Assembly: GCA_021029095.1 (NCBI GenBank)
Contig: JAJOHG010000080.1
Location: forward strand, 1 to 64,000
DNA from: Phellopilus nigrolimitatus
Taxonomy: Eukaryota; Basidiomycota; Agaricomycetes; Hymenochaetales; Hymenochaetaceae
Reading direction: 5' to 3'
Length of the DNA: 64,000 nt
Shown here: in pieces, positions 33,529 to 44,565 of the stretch
Numbering within the stretch: the first letter of the stretch is position 1
How the letters are laid out: each line of letters opens with the position of its first letter
Program-made: the position numbers and the translations under genes
Notes under the pieces: generated by a model
Told to the model about the DNA's origin: nothing
Seen by the model: only the letters and a program-made list of their open reading frames with translations
Database searches by the model: none

Positions 33529-34392
33529 CTTGGAATCCAAGCTCTTGACAGGAAAAGTCGGCAGTGTCCAGAAGAAAACTGTGTGCGAACTAACAGAAAC
33601 GTTGGTGTCGAGTCTACAGCATGGGTGTGTGATTACTTCCGAAAGCAGATTCGCTTCGTTTCGATCGCTTTTATGGAAATGCATGCCTCGCTTAGGGTTA
33701 TGAAAATGCTTTACTTGAAATACATACAGACAATTTAAAATATTTTCTACACCTTTATGAAAAACCTTGCTGTTTGACTAGGCGTTATTTGCACATAGTT
33801 ATTTAGTGAGCTGAATATGATGGTTCGACTAAAGCGCCTACGAGCTCGGGTTCTCTAACCCCCGCTAGGTGTATTTAGCCGAATTCCACACAATATGATA
33901 GCCAGTCACTTGAAAATCATGTATCAGAGGAAGAGAATACATTGAGTGTTGGCGGAAAGCGTTTTGGGGAAATTAGGAGGATATGAATTTCAAGAGTCGA
34001 AGAGCGAGGAATAGCGCAACAAAAAGCAAGCAGACGTCATTTGAGGACATTTAGGATCTACGGCGGAAGTAGGAAGTTATCTGCAGGCAGGGTACAGAAT
34101 AGAGAAAGAAAAATGGTGATGGTGTTGCACATATTGCTTTAGATTGGAAAGGTACGCATGCTGTTGAAGGAAATGAAACGAAGGCTGATTGTTTATCAGG
34201 ACAGGTATGGATACGAGTATCGCGCAAGACTGAGAGGAGCTGCGTGACAACGATGAGTTCATGATGGCTCGGTGTCGCGAAAAATAAAGTGTGGAATTGC
34301 GTAGAAGTTGAGCATCTAACTTCGTATCTGACTGGTGATCTTTGCGCACATGGTCAGAAAACAAGCATAAGATATCGCAGGAGATTTCGCAC
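33529..34392. other. Intergenic, no gene seen
   Basis: This AT-richer spacer lies between F-box copies H and I. No conserved frame, and no copy of the GC-rich block, was recognised. Confidence 0.5.
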
Positions 34393-36017
34393 CTAATCAA
34401 AATATAAAATACTCAATTCGCGGGTCTTGTCTATAGTCGGAATATTCTTCGTTAGGAGGATAGCGCCACTGTACGGATCCATACCGCGAATTATGGTTCC
34501 GGTACGTCCAGAAAAAACCCTGCGGCGCAACCCATTTCCAGGCTTGTTTCGAAGTATCGAATGAGCATCGAACCCGTCTAAGTCACCCGATTCCGTTTCC
34601 AAAAGGATTTGCCCGGACCGAGATGATGATATTGCGCGATATCGAGGACAGTCTGCGTCCATGTGAAGTATGACTGTGGAATTGGACGTGAACTTCCGAG
34701 TCCGAGTCTCGAAGGAGCAGTGCGCGACCAAGATGCTAGATGGCATGTAGCAAGAGACGAGGACGTCAACGCTTTCTTCCTGTCTCCAGAATGCATTAAG
34801 TGCCTGAATACTGACTGCCGATGGTTGGAAAAGCGCATATTGGAAATATTCTTTTGTTACAGCTGGTAAAGTATCCAAGATAGAGGACTCGATAGACAAG
34901 GACGAAGTTCCCTCCTGTCCGGACGCAACTTCCGGAGCCTGTTGAATACTCGCAACCCGCAGTGCCCCACTTCCCTCTTCTCTGCTTGTGAGCATCAGTT
35001 GGGCGCTAAAGAGAAATCCTTTTATCAATTGGCTTGCAATTGTAAAACCGTCCCGACCGTTCTGTATCGAAGTGAGGAGCAGCGTTAGTCATTGATCAAG
35101 GCAAAACTCACAAATGGATATAGTTTCGATTGACCGTATGTTCTCCAGTTGAAGCATCTAAAGCCTCTTGTGTTTTCCTTGATGACAATGTGATCACCAT
35201 GAAAGCAGATATCCATGTGGTAATGATGGTTTATATCGGAAAGTCGGTAATCAAATGTCTTCTCCGAGCATCTTTGACGAAGATTGATCTCAAAGACCTT
35301 CATTGAAAGGCTGTAAATTGAAGCGAAGGAGTTAGTACATTTTTGTTTGCAGAATATAAGAAAACGGACGTCGCATTAGTATTCTCAAAAGCAACGAATA
35401 GAACTCTCAACAAGTCGTCCGAGATGCGATCTACATTGTACCTTGACGACGAGAACTTATTGAGAGAGAGCAGCTCGGAACTGTTATCGAAGTTGGGATA
35501 CGACCATATTAATTCGGAATTTTTCAATCTGTATAGCTGTACGAAGCGTTTTGACCATCGGACCATAAGGTAGTCTCCTCCGGGTACAATCGAAGCTTCA
35601 TTAATATTTTTTCTAGCTCCTTCTTTCGGACTCTTGACGAAGACCTTGAATTCGTGCGTGACTTTCGGAGAAGAAGAGTTCCAATTCCTGTTTCTGCGTA
35701 CAGCGCGAACGACCAGGTCTTTGAGATGTGCGCAGTCGAGCGACACGATCGATACGTGCGGCACAAGGTCTGGCGCAAATTCATTGGGAAGGCCGCGTAA
35801 GAGGGTCAACCAAAGGTGTCGAGTAGTGGCTATATCTCTAAAGGCTTTGCACGTCTGTAGATTGGCATCCAGTCCAGCTACTAGACAGATACAACGACAT
35901 CGAGAAGAAACGTACCCTCTCAATCCGCAGAACATCCACCACGTCACAGTTAGCGAGGATTCTCAGTGAGACATCCGAAGGAAGGTCGATGAATCCGATC
36001 TGCCGTACATGAGACAT
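34393..36017 (-). CDS. F-box family protein (copy I, most divergent)
   Basis: Four exons (35916-36017, 35370-35854, 35112-35310, 34393-35061) give 484 aa, with intron positions and phases identical to the array members. The F-box reads FIDLPSDVSLRILANCDVVD then CKAFRDIATTRHLWLTLL. Exon 2 keeps VPGGDYLMVRW but is otherwise clearly diverged, and exon 4 ends GMDPYSGAILLTKN then LSILYFD. It is probably an early branch of the family, at the edge of the array next to single-copy genes. The start at 36017 directly precedes the F-box; an in-frame ATG at 36044 is an alternative. Upstream is the divergent GH15 gene. Confidence 0.88.
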
Positions 36018-36277
36018 TTTGCTAGAGGTGCACTTGGAGAACAAGCCACCGAGAAGCCTCCAGGGCGTTGACTGGCAATTACATAAGATGACAGAGCCCG
36101 GCCAATGAAAGCGTGCGAGCGATTTTCAAGTCCTGTTTCCACGATCGCCGTGACATGAGCGGACACGCACGGTATTTAACTAGCTCGTTGACATTCGTCT
36201 TTGTCCTTATCATCTCACTGCGTACATAGATAAACTCGTCTTTCGTTACCTCAGAACTTGTCAACATCATTCTGGAA
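36018..36277. promoter_or_regulatory. Bidirectional promoter interval
   Basis: 260 bp separates the start codons of the divergent F-box copy I and the GH15 gene, so both must draw their core promoters from this interval. No clear TATA box was identified. Confidence 0.4.
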
Positions 36278-39200
36278 ATGCCTGACGGGAAATCCAGGGC
36301 AGAACGCGGGTACATCCCCATCTCTGATCACGCGCTGTGAGCCATCCTGTTGCTTCCGTCTAAAGCTCCCAGATGGATTCTGATTCTGTCTTCGCGATTT
36401 AGGATCGGTAACTTGCGGACAGCTGCCTTGGTATGTCTCGAAGCCTTCTTTACAGGCTATAATAACAATAACAACTCGAACAGGTCAGCGTAGACGGGTC
36501 AAGTAAGTCCATATAGCGTGGAATGAGCTCTGGGACTTAGTGATTTTACGTAGTCGAGAGCTACTGTGTGCCGAATTTTGACTCTCCTTCGGTCTTTGCG
36601 CGCATTCTGGATAAAGACAAGGTAAGCTCGTATAAAATTCGCACTTCATCCGCTATCATAACTGTTTTCTTGCTATAGGGAGGGCACTTTTCGATCGCGC
36701 CGACCAATGTTTTTACCACAAAGCAGGCATATATGCCTAGCTCAAATGTTCGGATTTCAATAACCTATTAGTTCACCTTTAATGCCTTTGCCTTTAGGTC
36801 TTGCAAACGAAGTATGTCCAGTAATGCGACTTTTCCTGCACCCTCTTGACATCAGCACAGATTCCTGTCTGAGCAAGGAATTGTGACGATTACCGGTCGG
36901 TTTCATCTCTCTTACTCAAAAAATGGAGCAAGGCTGACTCACCTTTCCTCTTAGATTTCCTCCCTCGCCAGTCTGACCCTGAAGCTCACAAAGTCCCGCT
37001 ATTCTGGTTAATTCGGCGCGTCGAGGTACGTCGTCAAGCAAGCAGATGTTTTTCTTCCCATAGCTCACATCGCTTCCCTCCAGGTTGTCCGGGGGAGGAT
37101 GCCAATACGCGTCGAGTGCTGCCCGGCTTTCGACTATGCGCGTTCCAAGCACAACACATCTATCATCCCGGATGATAGTATCCCGGATGTCTCTTCCCCG
37201 TCCACCTCGCCTTCCAGCCCGGGCGGGGCCGACGGCGACTCGCGACACGCGCAGATGAAGGTGCTTTTCGAGTCAGACGCGCTCACGCTCGACCTGCGTT
37301 ACGTCGCAGAGTGTGCCAAGGACGAAACCGGCGCGAACTACGGCGGGAAGCAGCCTGTCGTCGAACTCAAGAAACTCGATCTGAGAGAGAAGGGCCACCT
37401 CGGCGAGGGCGTGTGCTGCGACATGCTTCTGGAAGAGGGCCAGGCGGTGAGCTTCGTGCTGCGAACACCGCCGGAGCACGCCCCGCCGAAGATGTCCAAG
37501 CCGACTCGGACTCGTGCGGACCAGATGGGTGTGCCAATGCAAAGTACGACCTTTTATTATTGTCATAATGGTCCACACGAGCCGTGATGACTAATTTATG
37601 ATTCCAGGTCTCGTCCTTGGTGCATCGAAGCTGAGAGCCAGGGATGACCCTCTCCTGACCGCCGTAAGCAAATTATCCCGTCACCACTATACCTCTCTGA
37701 AGTTTATTTCTAAACCAGGAACTGTTGGCAAGTCTCCTTAAGGTACGTATAAAGATACTTCTCGAAAACGTTCATAGCTAAACCAGGTCTGCCGCTTTTC
37801 CAGGACACCAACAGATACTGGCATGCTTGGATACGCAAATCGACGTACAATGGCTCGTGGAAGGAAGCCGTACACCGCAGCGCTCTCGCGCTCAAATTGC
37901 TCATTTACGAACCGACTGGCGCGATTGTTGCGAGCCCGACGTTCAGCTTGCCCGAGTTCATCGGCGGCTCGCGGAACTGGTTCGTCCAGATTTTCTCTGC
38001 TTTTCAGGATTGGCTGATGTCTGATCTTGGCACCGCGTGTCGTAGGGATTACCGGTACGTTCAGGCAATGTTGATATAACTATGCAGTTGCTCATGATAA
38101 AGTAACAATGCAGATTCACGTGGATTCGAGACTCCTCGTTTACCCTCTACGCGCTCATCCGTCTCGGCTTCACTCAGGAGGCAAATGGTGGCTAGGTCCA
38201 TTGCAGAATTACGGTTCACAGTCTGACAGCGATGTATCTGTTCAAAGCATTCATGGACTTCATCTTCAAGCGTCTTGAAGGAAGGAACCCGGACGGCTCT
38301 CTGCAGATTATGTACACTATCCATGGTGCGCATAATCCTGGTTTCATACCTGGGACCTAGTGATTAATTATAATTGTTTCTTTGTGATTATAGGCGGCAA
38401 GAACCTCGAAGAGATCGAGCTTACGCATCTCGACGGACACAAAGGCTCAAAGCCCGTCCGGTAAGCTCTTTCTGCTTCTTGTTTTAGTGCGCCTGTGATT
38501 AATAAATTTGGCTTCTTCGCAGGATTGGAAATGGTGCAGCGGATCACATGCAGCTGGTGCGTAGAATGTTTTTTCGGATTATGATATGTTAACGTTAAGC
38601 TGAAATGTATAGGATATCTATGGAGAATTGTACGTCGTGGTGAGTTCATTGACGATTGATTCGGATTTCTTTCGTCCTAATGACGCTTTGTATCGCAGAT
38701 ATCATTTCAGGGATCATAACTTTGACAATTATCACTGGATAGGATGGACTGCATCTACCTGGGCCAGAAGGTATAACGCGAAATCTCAGATGGTTTACTT
38801 TTGCTGAGATCTTTAATTTTACTCGACGTAGTACGGGAAGCCGCTGGTGAGTGCTTCTCCTTTTTGCCAATTAACATTTTCTTACATGTCTCACTCCCGC
38901 TAGTCATACGACACATGGTGCGTCAAAGCCCTGGATCTCCTATAGGTCGCGTTATTGATACGTTTGTAATCTATTGAAAGGCTGGCTGTTCGCGAGCTGT
39001 AAGTGCATCACTACTTGACCATTTCAGAGGCTAACGCTTACTTCCTTTTCAGCGTTGAATGTTTGTTGCTATAACAATGTAGCGATGAATTACGCTGACC
39101 TCCGATATCAACAGTTGTGATCGCAAACCGAAAGAAGCCTGATCTGTTCGTCTGTTCATCACCAGTTATGTTCTTCTCATGAATGCTGAATCTTGTTAAT

Positions 39201-40535
39201 AGATCTATCTGGTAAGCAGTCAGCGATAGCATATTGGTTACAGCTCTTGATCTAGGCGCAGGGAAGTCCGGAACCGCGAAAGGCATTTCACAGTAAGTAC
39301 TTATTCTCACATTTTGACGAGAACTCCTCAAAGCGTGTATACTTCGCCCGCAGTACTCGAAGGTATGCTCAGGCCCCGCTGAAGTCTTGTCTTCCTCCCT
39401 CTAAACTGTCTTTTTTCTTGCCACGCTGCTGGTGCAGATCATGATGTGGTGAATATTTCAAAGCAATAACTTCCCATAAAATCGGATGTGCTAATATGTC
39501 GTACTAGGGTGGCCATCGACAGAGGTCAGTATGGCAATCGCTGATTACCCTCATCTTACTAAAACCCCGAGTAACTCGAACACACAGGACTGCGCCTCGC
39601 GGACAAGCGTTCGCTGCCGTGCCCGCGTCGCATAGAGTGGCACCTCGCGCGTGACGAGTTGTATGAGGAGATCATGACAAAGGCGTGGAATAGCGAGAAA
39701 GGGTTCTTCACGCAAAGCTACGAAGACCAAGACGTTATTGACTCCGCGGTGCTCATCATGCCGCTTGTGTTCTTTTGTGCTGCGGTGCGTATTGTTTCCG
39801 AAGACAAGATTTACCTTCTGATCATCGATGGCAATGGTAGTCGGAGGATAGGTTCCTGAGCACGCTGCGCCATATCCTCAAGACGCCCGAGCGAGGCGGA
39901 CTGACCGCAAACGTATGCAACCGTAAAATGCTTCCTGAAAATAATTTATCTTGATCGGAATTCTGTAGAACCTGGTTTACCGCTATGACGTAGCGAAAAC
40001 GGACGATGGAGTCGGCGGAGAAGAGGGAACGTTCTGTCTGTGTACACTCTGGTACGTCGCATCCTCAATTTACATTACTCTCCGTTTCCTTCTTACAACT
40101 TTTATACTTTCGTCTACAGGTGTGTCGAAGCACTGACGCGGGCCGGCCAGTATGACAAAGCGATGCTTTCAAAGGCAGCATCGATGTTCGAGGCACGTAA
40201 TTGTGGATGTATAGGGTCCGCTCAGAAGACTGAATATGTTACTTCATCAGGACTTCCTGCAGTATACGAACCACGTTGGGCTCTGCACGGAAGAAATCTC
40301 CGCGGCGGGAGAAGGGTGAGCGTATCTTTGTGCATGAATCTCTCTTTAGTCATACTGACTTTGTTTCCTCCAAACAGCTTAGGAAACGCTGTTCAAGGCT
40401 TCACGTACGCCGTTCTAGCCCTGGCGGTCGAATCACTGGCTAACATTTTTTTCCAGCCACGTGACGCTCATTTCTGCAGCGTACAACCTGTCGCGGACGC
40501 TGGCGACTGGAGCAACGGCCGGTGCTTTTGCGTAG
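36278..40535 (+). CDS. GH15 glucoamylase/trehalase-like glycoside hydrolase, 36 exons
   Basis: Reading exon by exon with consistent phases gives 714 aa ending at TAG 40533-40535. Family blocks in order: [176 protein letters not shown] and [10 protein letters not shown]. The catalytic pair expected for GH15 is present: general acid Glu in SIWEVR and base Glu in GEEGTF. It should hydrolyse alpha-glucosidic bonds (glucan or trehalose). No secretion signal is visible, so an intracellular enzyme is likely. Microexons of 9 nt (38046-38054, 39203-39211, 39354-39362), 8 nt (39053-39060) and 11 nt (39438-39448) occur. The intron after 40192 appears to have a GC donor. Confidence 0.92.
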
Positions 40536-40943
40536 AGGACAAACACGTAATCGATTTGAAGAAGAAGAAGAAATGTTGAATAGAAATGTTGTACTTCACG
40601 CACAACCCGTCAGCGTCAGTCAATCGTGTATGAGGCACTGGTAGCGGGAACGAAGATTGATTGGAATGGGTGTCAATGTGTCTCGGCGGCTTCGGGATCG
40701 ACGGGATCTTCTTTCGTAGGTACGGCTGAGCAGCATATCTTCCCCATAGAAACAAGTATTTTGCATGTATTTACGCGAGAATCCAGGCCAATCAAGTGTC
40801 CGATAGCACGGAAACCTCGTGTAATTCGTAGCTGCTTCATGTTCCTTTTACTTCCGTAACCACTTATTACCATTAGATATGCGTATGCGTCGCAGTCCGC
40901 GTAGTCCGCGCAAAAGCACGTTCTCCTTCCACTCACCACGTAC
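40536..40943. other. Intergenic, no gene seen
   Basis: This 408-bp interval between two genes in the same direction must contain the GH15 terminator and the monooxygenase promoter. No specific element is recognised. Confidence 0.5.
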
Positions 40944-42553
40944 ATGCCTGTCGACGTACATGGCAACATCTACGGCGAGCGCCAGGCGGCCCAAAGGCTC
41001 AACATACTCGTTATCGGCGGCGGAATCGGAGGGCTCGCTGCAGCGTTCTGCCTCGCGCACGCAGGTCACACCGTGACCATCTTTGAGGCAGCACGCAAGC
41101 TGAGCGAGGTCGGCGCGGGCCTTCAGGTATCCCCCAATGTCTCTCGCCTGCTCAATCGCTGGGGAATGACCGACCGTATCCGGGAGTGCGCTGTCGAACC
41201 CGAGGCGCTCGTTTTCAGGAGATACAATGACGGCGAAGTTGTGGGACGTTCGCACTGGGGCGAGACAATAATGATGGAGCACGGCGCCCCGTACTACCAT
41301 ATGCACCGCGCGGACCTCCACCACATCCTCCTTGAGCGTTTGCGTCAGTGTCCGCGCGTGTCCGTCCGGCTTAGCTCGCGTGTCAAGTCGCTCGACCCTA
41401 ACCCGGACCCGAATGTCACAATAACGCTAGTGTCAGGTGAGGTGTTCGAGGGCGATATGATTGTTGGTGCGGATGGCGTACACAGCCTGACACGGCAGGT
41501 TGTTTGCGGACGTGCAGATCTGGCGGAGTCAACGGGTGACGTTGCACTCAGGGCTGTTGTTTCGACGGACCTGATGGTCGGTGATCCGGATTTGAGGGCG
41601 CTTGTGGAGAAGCCGGAGCTGACGACGTGGATGGGTCCTAAGAGGCATATAATGGCATATTGTATAGTACGTCGTCTTATATTTCTCGTATATATTTTAT
41701 CTTATTTTGAGCAGAGAGGGAGGAAAGAATACAATATCGTTATGCTTTGCCCGGACGACAGAGCGGAGGAATCCTACACGGCCGAAGGAAATGTGGAAAA
41801 GATGAAGGAGGACTTCTCGGATTTCGAGCCCCGGTAAGCTCGGCGCTTCCTCATGGTTCGGACTGTACACTCAACCTTCATAGAGTTACAAAACTGCTTT
41901 CGCATGTCAGGTGGATTCTGAAATGGCGTCTCGACGAGCGAATGCCGCTCAAGACGTGGGTACACCCAGAGGGACGTGTGGTGCTGCTCGGCGACGCATG
42001 CCATCCAATGTTGCCCTACCGCGCCCAGGGTGCCGCCATGGCGATTGAGGATGCTGCGGTACTCGGGAACCTCCTCTCCCGCCTCGCGGAGCCCGTTGCG
42101 CAGCACCTCCCGCTCCTACTACACGCATACGAGCGACTGCGATACGTGCGCGCTACGAACACGCAGGAGACGAGCGCGCTGAACAAGTACATATTCCACC
42201 TACCCGACGGGCCCGAGCAGCAGGCGCGCGACGCGAGCATGCGCCGCGCGATGCTTGCGGAATCCGCACACGACGATGCCGTTCCGCAAACTAGCGCCGC
42301 ACACGGCACGCCCACGAATGCTGCGAACGCTAACCAGTGGGCTGACCGCAAGAAGAATCGCGAGCAGTATAGCTACGATGCAGATGCGGCCGTCGAGCGA
42401 TGGTGGCACGAAGAGGGCGAGGGCGAGCTGGGCTTGCTGCTCGCAGAATTGACGCCGTATTCTTCAACAATGACTAGTTCAAGCTCTCTCGTCAAGAGCA
42501 AGAAAAAGGGCTTCTGGCGACGCCTGATTCGTAAAAAGGATGACAAGCCATAG
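40944..42553 (+). CDS. FAD-dependent monooxygenase, salicylate-hydroxylase-like
   Basis: Three exons (40944-41666, 41715-41833, 41884-42553) give 503 aa. The N-terminus has the Rossmann dinucleotide motif VIGGGIGGLAAAF and an acidic end of the second strand (IFEAARKLSEVGAGLQ). Next come the DG motif VGADGVHS and the GD motif LLGDACHPMLPYRAQGAAMA with EDAAVL. These are the class A flavoprotein hydroxylase signatures. The enzyme should use NAD(P)H and O2 to hydroxylate an aromatic acid such as salicylate; the substrate is not readable from sequence. The last 30 residues are Ser- and Lys-rich (SSSSLVKSKKKGFWRRLIRK), a basic tail that could be a membrane or nuclear anchor. The gene is about 410 bp downstream of GH15 with no evident functional link. 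Confidence 0.92.
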
Positions 42554-43317
42554 CGGATTTACTTCTCGCGGTCTTGGCGGACGAAATGCTCATAGGAAAG
42601 TATTCTTAGTCTGTAGTGATTAATATAATAGCCAAGCGGAAAGCTTGTACAAATAGTTGAAAATGTATTCACTTATCTTCTGTGTTGTACCTCTCGCCTT
42701 TCGGTTTCTTGACTGTGGGCACAGTGGGCTTTTAAGATTCCCTATATAGAATAGCTTGTGAAGACAACTTCCGTGAAGTAGCCAGAAGTAGATCTCGCAT
42801 TATTCTAGCGATACAGTAGATGAAAATGATACCCACAATCTATACGAATTGCCAGGTTGTCGATGACATAAGACAATGTTCACCAATGAGTTCATCTGCG
42901 TGTGAGAATTGAAGAAAAGATAATCACAACTTGAGAACAGGGGTGCGTAAGCGCAAAACGTCCGCGATCGTATGCATAAAGACGATGATTGAGCTAGAAG
43001 CATAAGGGCAAGGCACCGGGGATTAGGAATACAACGATGAAGCGGTAAAGCTTGAAATTTAAATACAGCGAGAATTGACTTGATATCCGGGAACATGAGG
43101 TCGGGAACGAGAGAATTTCGGTTTCTTGGGCTACAAACTCTAAAGGACAGACCAGAACGAGCGAAGGAGAGGAGAAACTGCGCACGCAAATAAACAGAAA
43201 AAAGGGGAGGGAAACAGAAGCAACGGATCAACGAGGACACCGCGGAAAAATGAGAAACGATTGTAGCTAGTCAGAAAAGGAAAACCCTCGAGCTAGAAGA
43301 TATATGTGGGAAGCCGT
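42554..43317. other. Convergent intergenic region, no gene seen
   Basis: It lies between the monooxygenase (plus) and the single-exon F-box gene (minus). An open frame at 42800-43240 on the minus strand shows no recognisable protein features. Confidence 0.5.
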
Positions 43318-44565
43318 TCAGACGTCTCTCCAAAGATTGTCGGTGCTCGTGCCGGGGTCGGGCTCCACTGCGCAAAAGCCGTTGACAACGCGGACAGTAG
43401 TGCGCTCGAATTCGCGTACAAATACCATGCACTTGACTGACGGACAATACAAGCGGAGCTCGCTGGCAAGCGCGCGCATTGCTTGTGGCGTCGGTGCAGG
43501 CACCCATTCGGATACTTCCAGCTCTATGGCGCAGAGCCTCCGGAGGCGCATGAGAAGCCCGAAGAATTGAAGACGCTGGTGCCGTTGCGAAAACAAAGAA
43601 GCCCCGCCAGAAGCCATATCAGCACGATATTGAAATAGCCAGGTAAAGTCAGCGAACGGTTGGCGCAGAGAAGGCAAACATTTCACCTCGAGCCCCACCG
43701 GGAGGACGAGCGTTCCCAAGTACCGCAGCTCTGGTAAGCGGCGAGCAACCTCATTCAGCATCGTGAGCGAAAAATCCTCCGTGTAAGATCCATCTGCAAG
43801 ATCTAGACTACACACGCGCATTGACGAACGCCGGAGACTCGTACCAAGATTGAGGAGCTCTGCGGTCTTCTCCAACGCATCTTCACGTGAGAAGCACGTC
43901 TTGACGCGTACGACAGGCCGTCCTGGAACGAGAGCGCTTATTGCATCTATAAAACTGCACTCGATAGTCGAGAGAGCACGAAGCGAGTCCGGATGGAGTG
44001 TCACAGTCGCCGGTGGAATGACGGGCAAAACAGTTTCCCCTTCGGGTTGTGATGTCGGTGGTGTTGTCGATGCGTAATCAGCAAGATAGAGGTCCCGAAG
44101 CTTGTCTTGTGTGTTAAGGAACTTGACCAAGTTCGCGTCCCATGCGAGATCACAATGGAAAGAATGCAGTTTGAAAATACAGCCGCTTAAAATCCATGCA
44201 TAAGAGGGATTATGGTCGATGTGGAGGTTGAAAAATCTAAGTCGAGTCATCCGACGGAGAGCAGCAGCCAAACGATTCCAGTACTCTCCTGGGAGGCCGT
44301 TACTCTGCTGATCTTCATCATCTCTGTCAGCGGAAGATGTCACGAATATCGTAAGTGCATCCACAAAGGTTGCGCGGAGGTCGCCTGCCGATAAAGTATC
44401 GCAGAGCTCCACAGTAAGCTCCGGATCGTCCATGAAAAGAGTGTTGTATAGAGCACGTTCAGCGGCGTTCTGAAAGGACTTGGAGACACGAGCCAGAGAG
44501 CAGAGATCCGATCTGCTACTGACGTTTCGAATGATGAGCTGATATGCCTCTCGTGAAAGTTCCAT
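43318..44565 (-). CDS. F-box/LRR-like protein, single exon
   Basis: 415-aa uninterrupted frame. The first 45 residues (MELSREAYQLIIRNVSSRSD, then LCSLARVSKSFQNAAERALYN) are a typical agaricomycete F-box helix pair. The rest contains irregular leucine-rich segments such as LRDLYLADY and LPELRYLGTLVLPVGLEVKC, as in the many F-box/LRR receptors of these fungi. It shares neither sequence nor intron structure with the tandem array. Probable role: substrate adaptor of an SCF ubiquitin ligase. An upstream ATG at 44585 belongs to another frame. GC content and codon use look ordinary. Confidence 0.8.
   Translation of the reverse strand: MELSREAYQLIIRNVSSRSDLCSLARVSKSFQNAAERALYNTLFMDDPELTVELCDTLSAGDLRATFVDALTIFVTSSADRDDEDQQSNGLPGEYWNRLAAALRRMTRLRFFNLHIDHNPSYAWILSGCIFKLHSFHCDLAWDANLVKFLNTQDKLRDLYLADYASTTPPTSQPEGETVLPVIPPATVTLHPDSLRALSTIECSFIDAISALVPGRPVVRVKTCFSREDALEKTAELLNLGTSLRRSSMRVCSLDLADGSYTEDFSLTMLNEVARRLPELRYLGTLVLPVGLEVKCLPSLRQPFADFTWLFQYRADMASGGASLFSQRHQRLQFFGLLMRLRRLCAIELEVSEWVPAPTPQAMRALASELRLYCPSVKCMVFVREFERTTVRVVNGFCAVEPDPGTSTDNLWRDV

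Noticed and set aside
42800..43240. 146-codon minus-strand frame
   Set aside because: Cys/Phe/Ser-rich with no domain or splice support, located in a convergent intergenic region.
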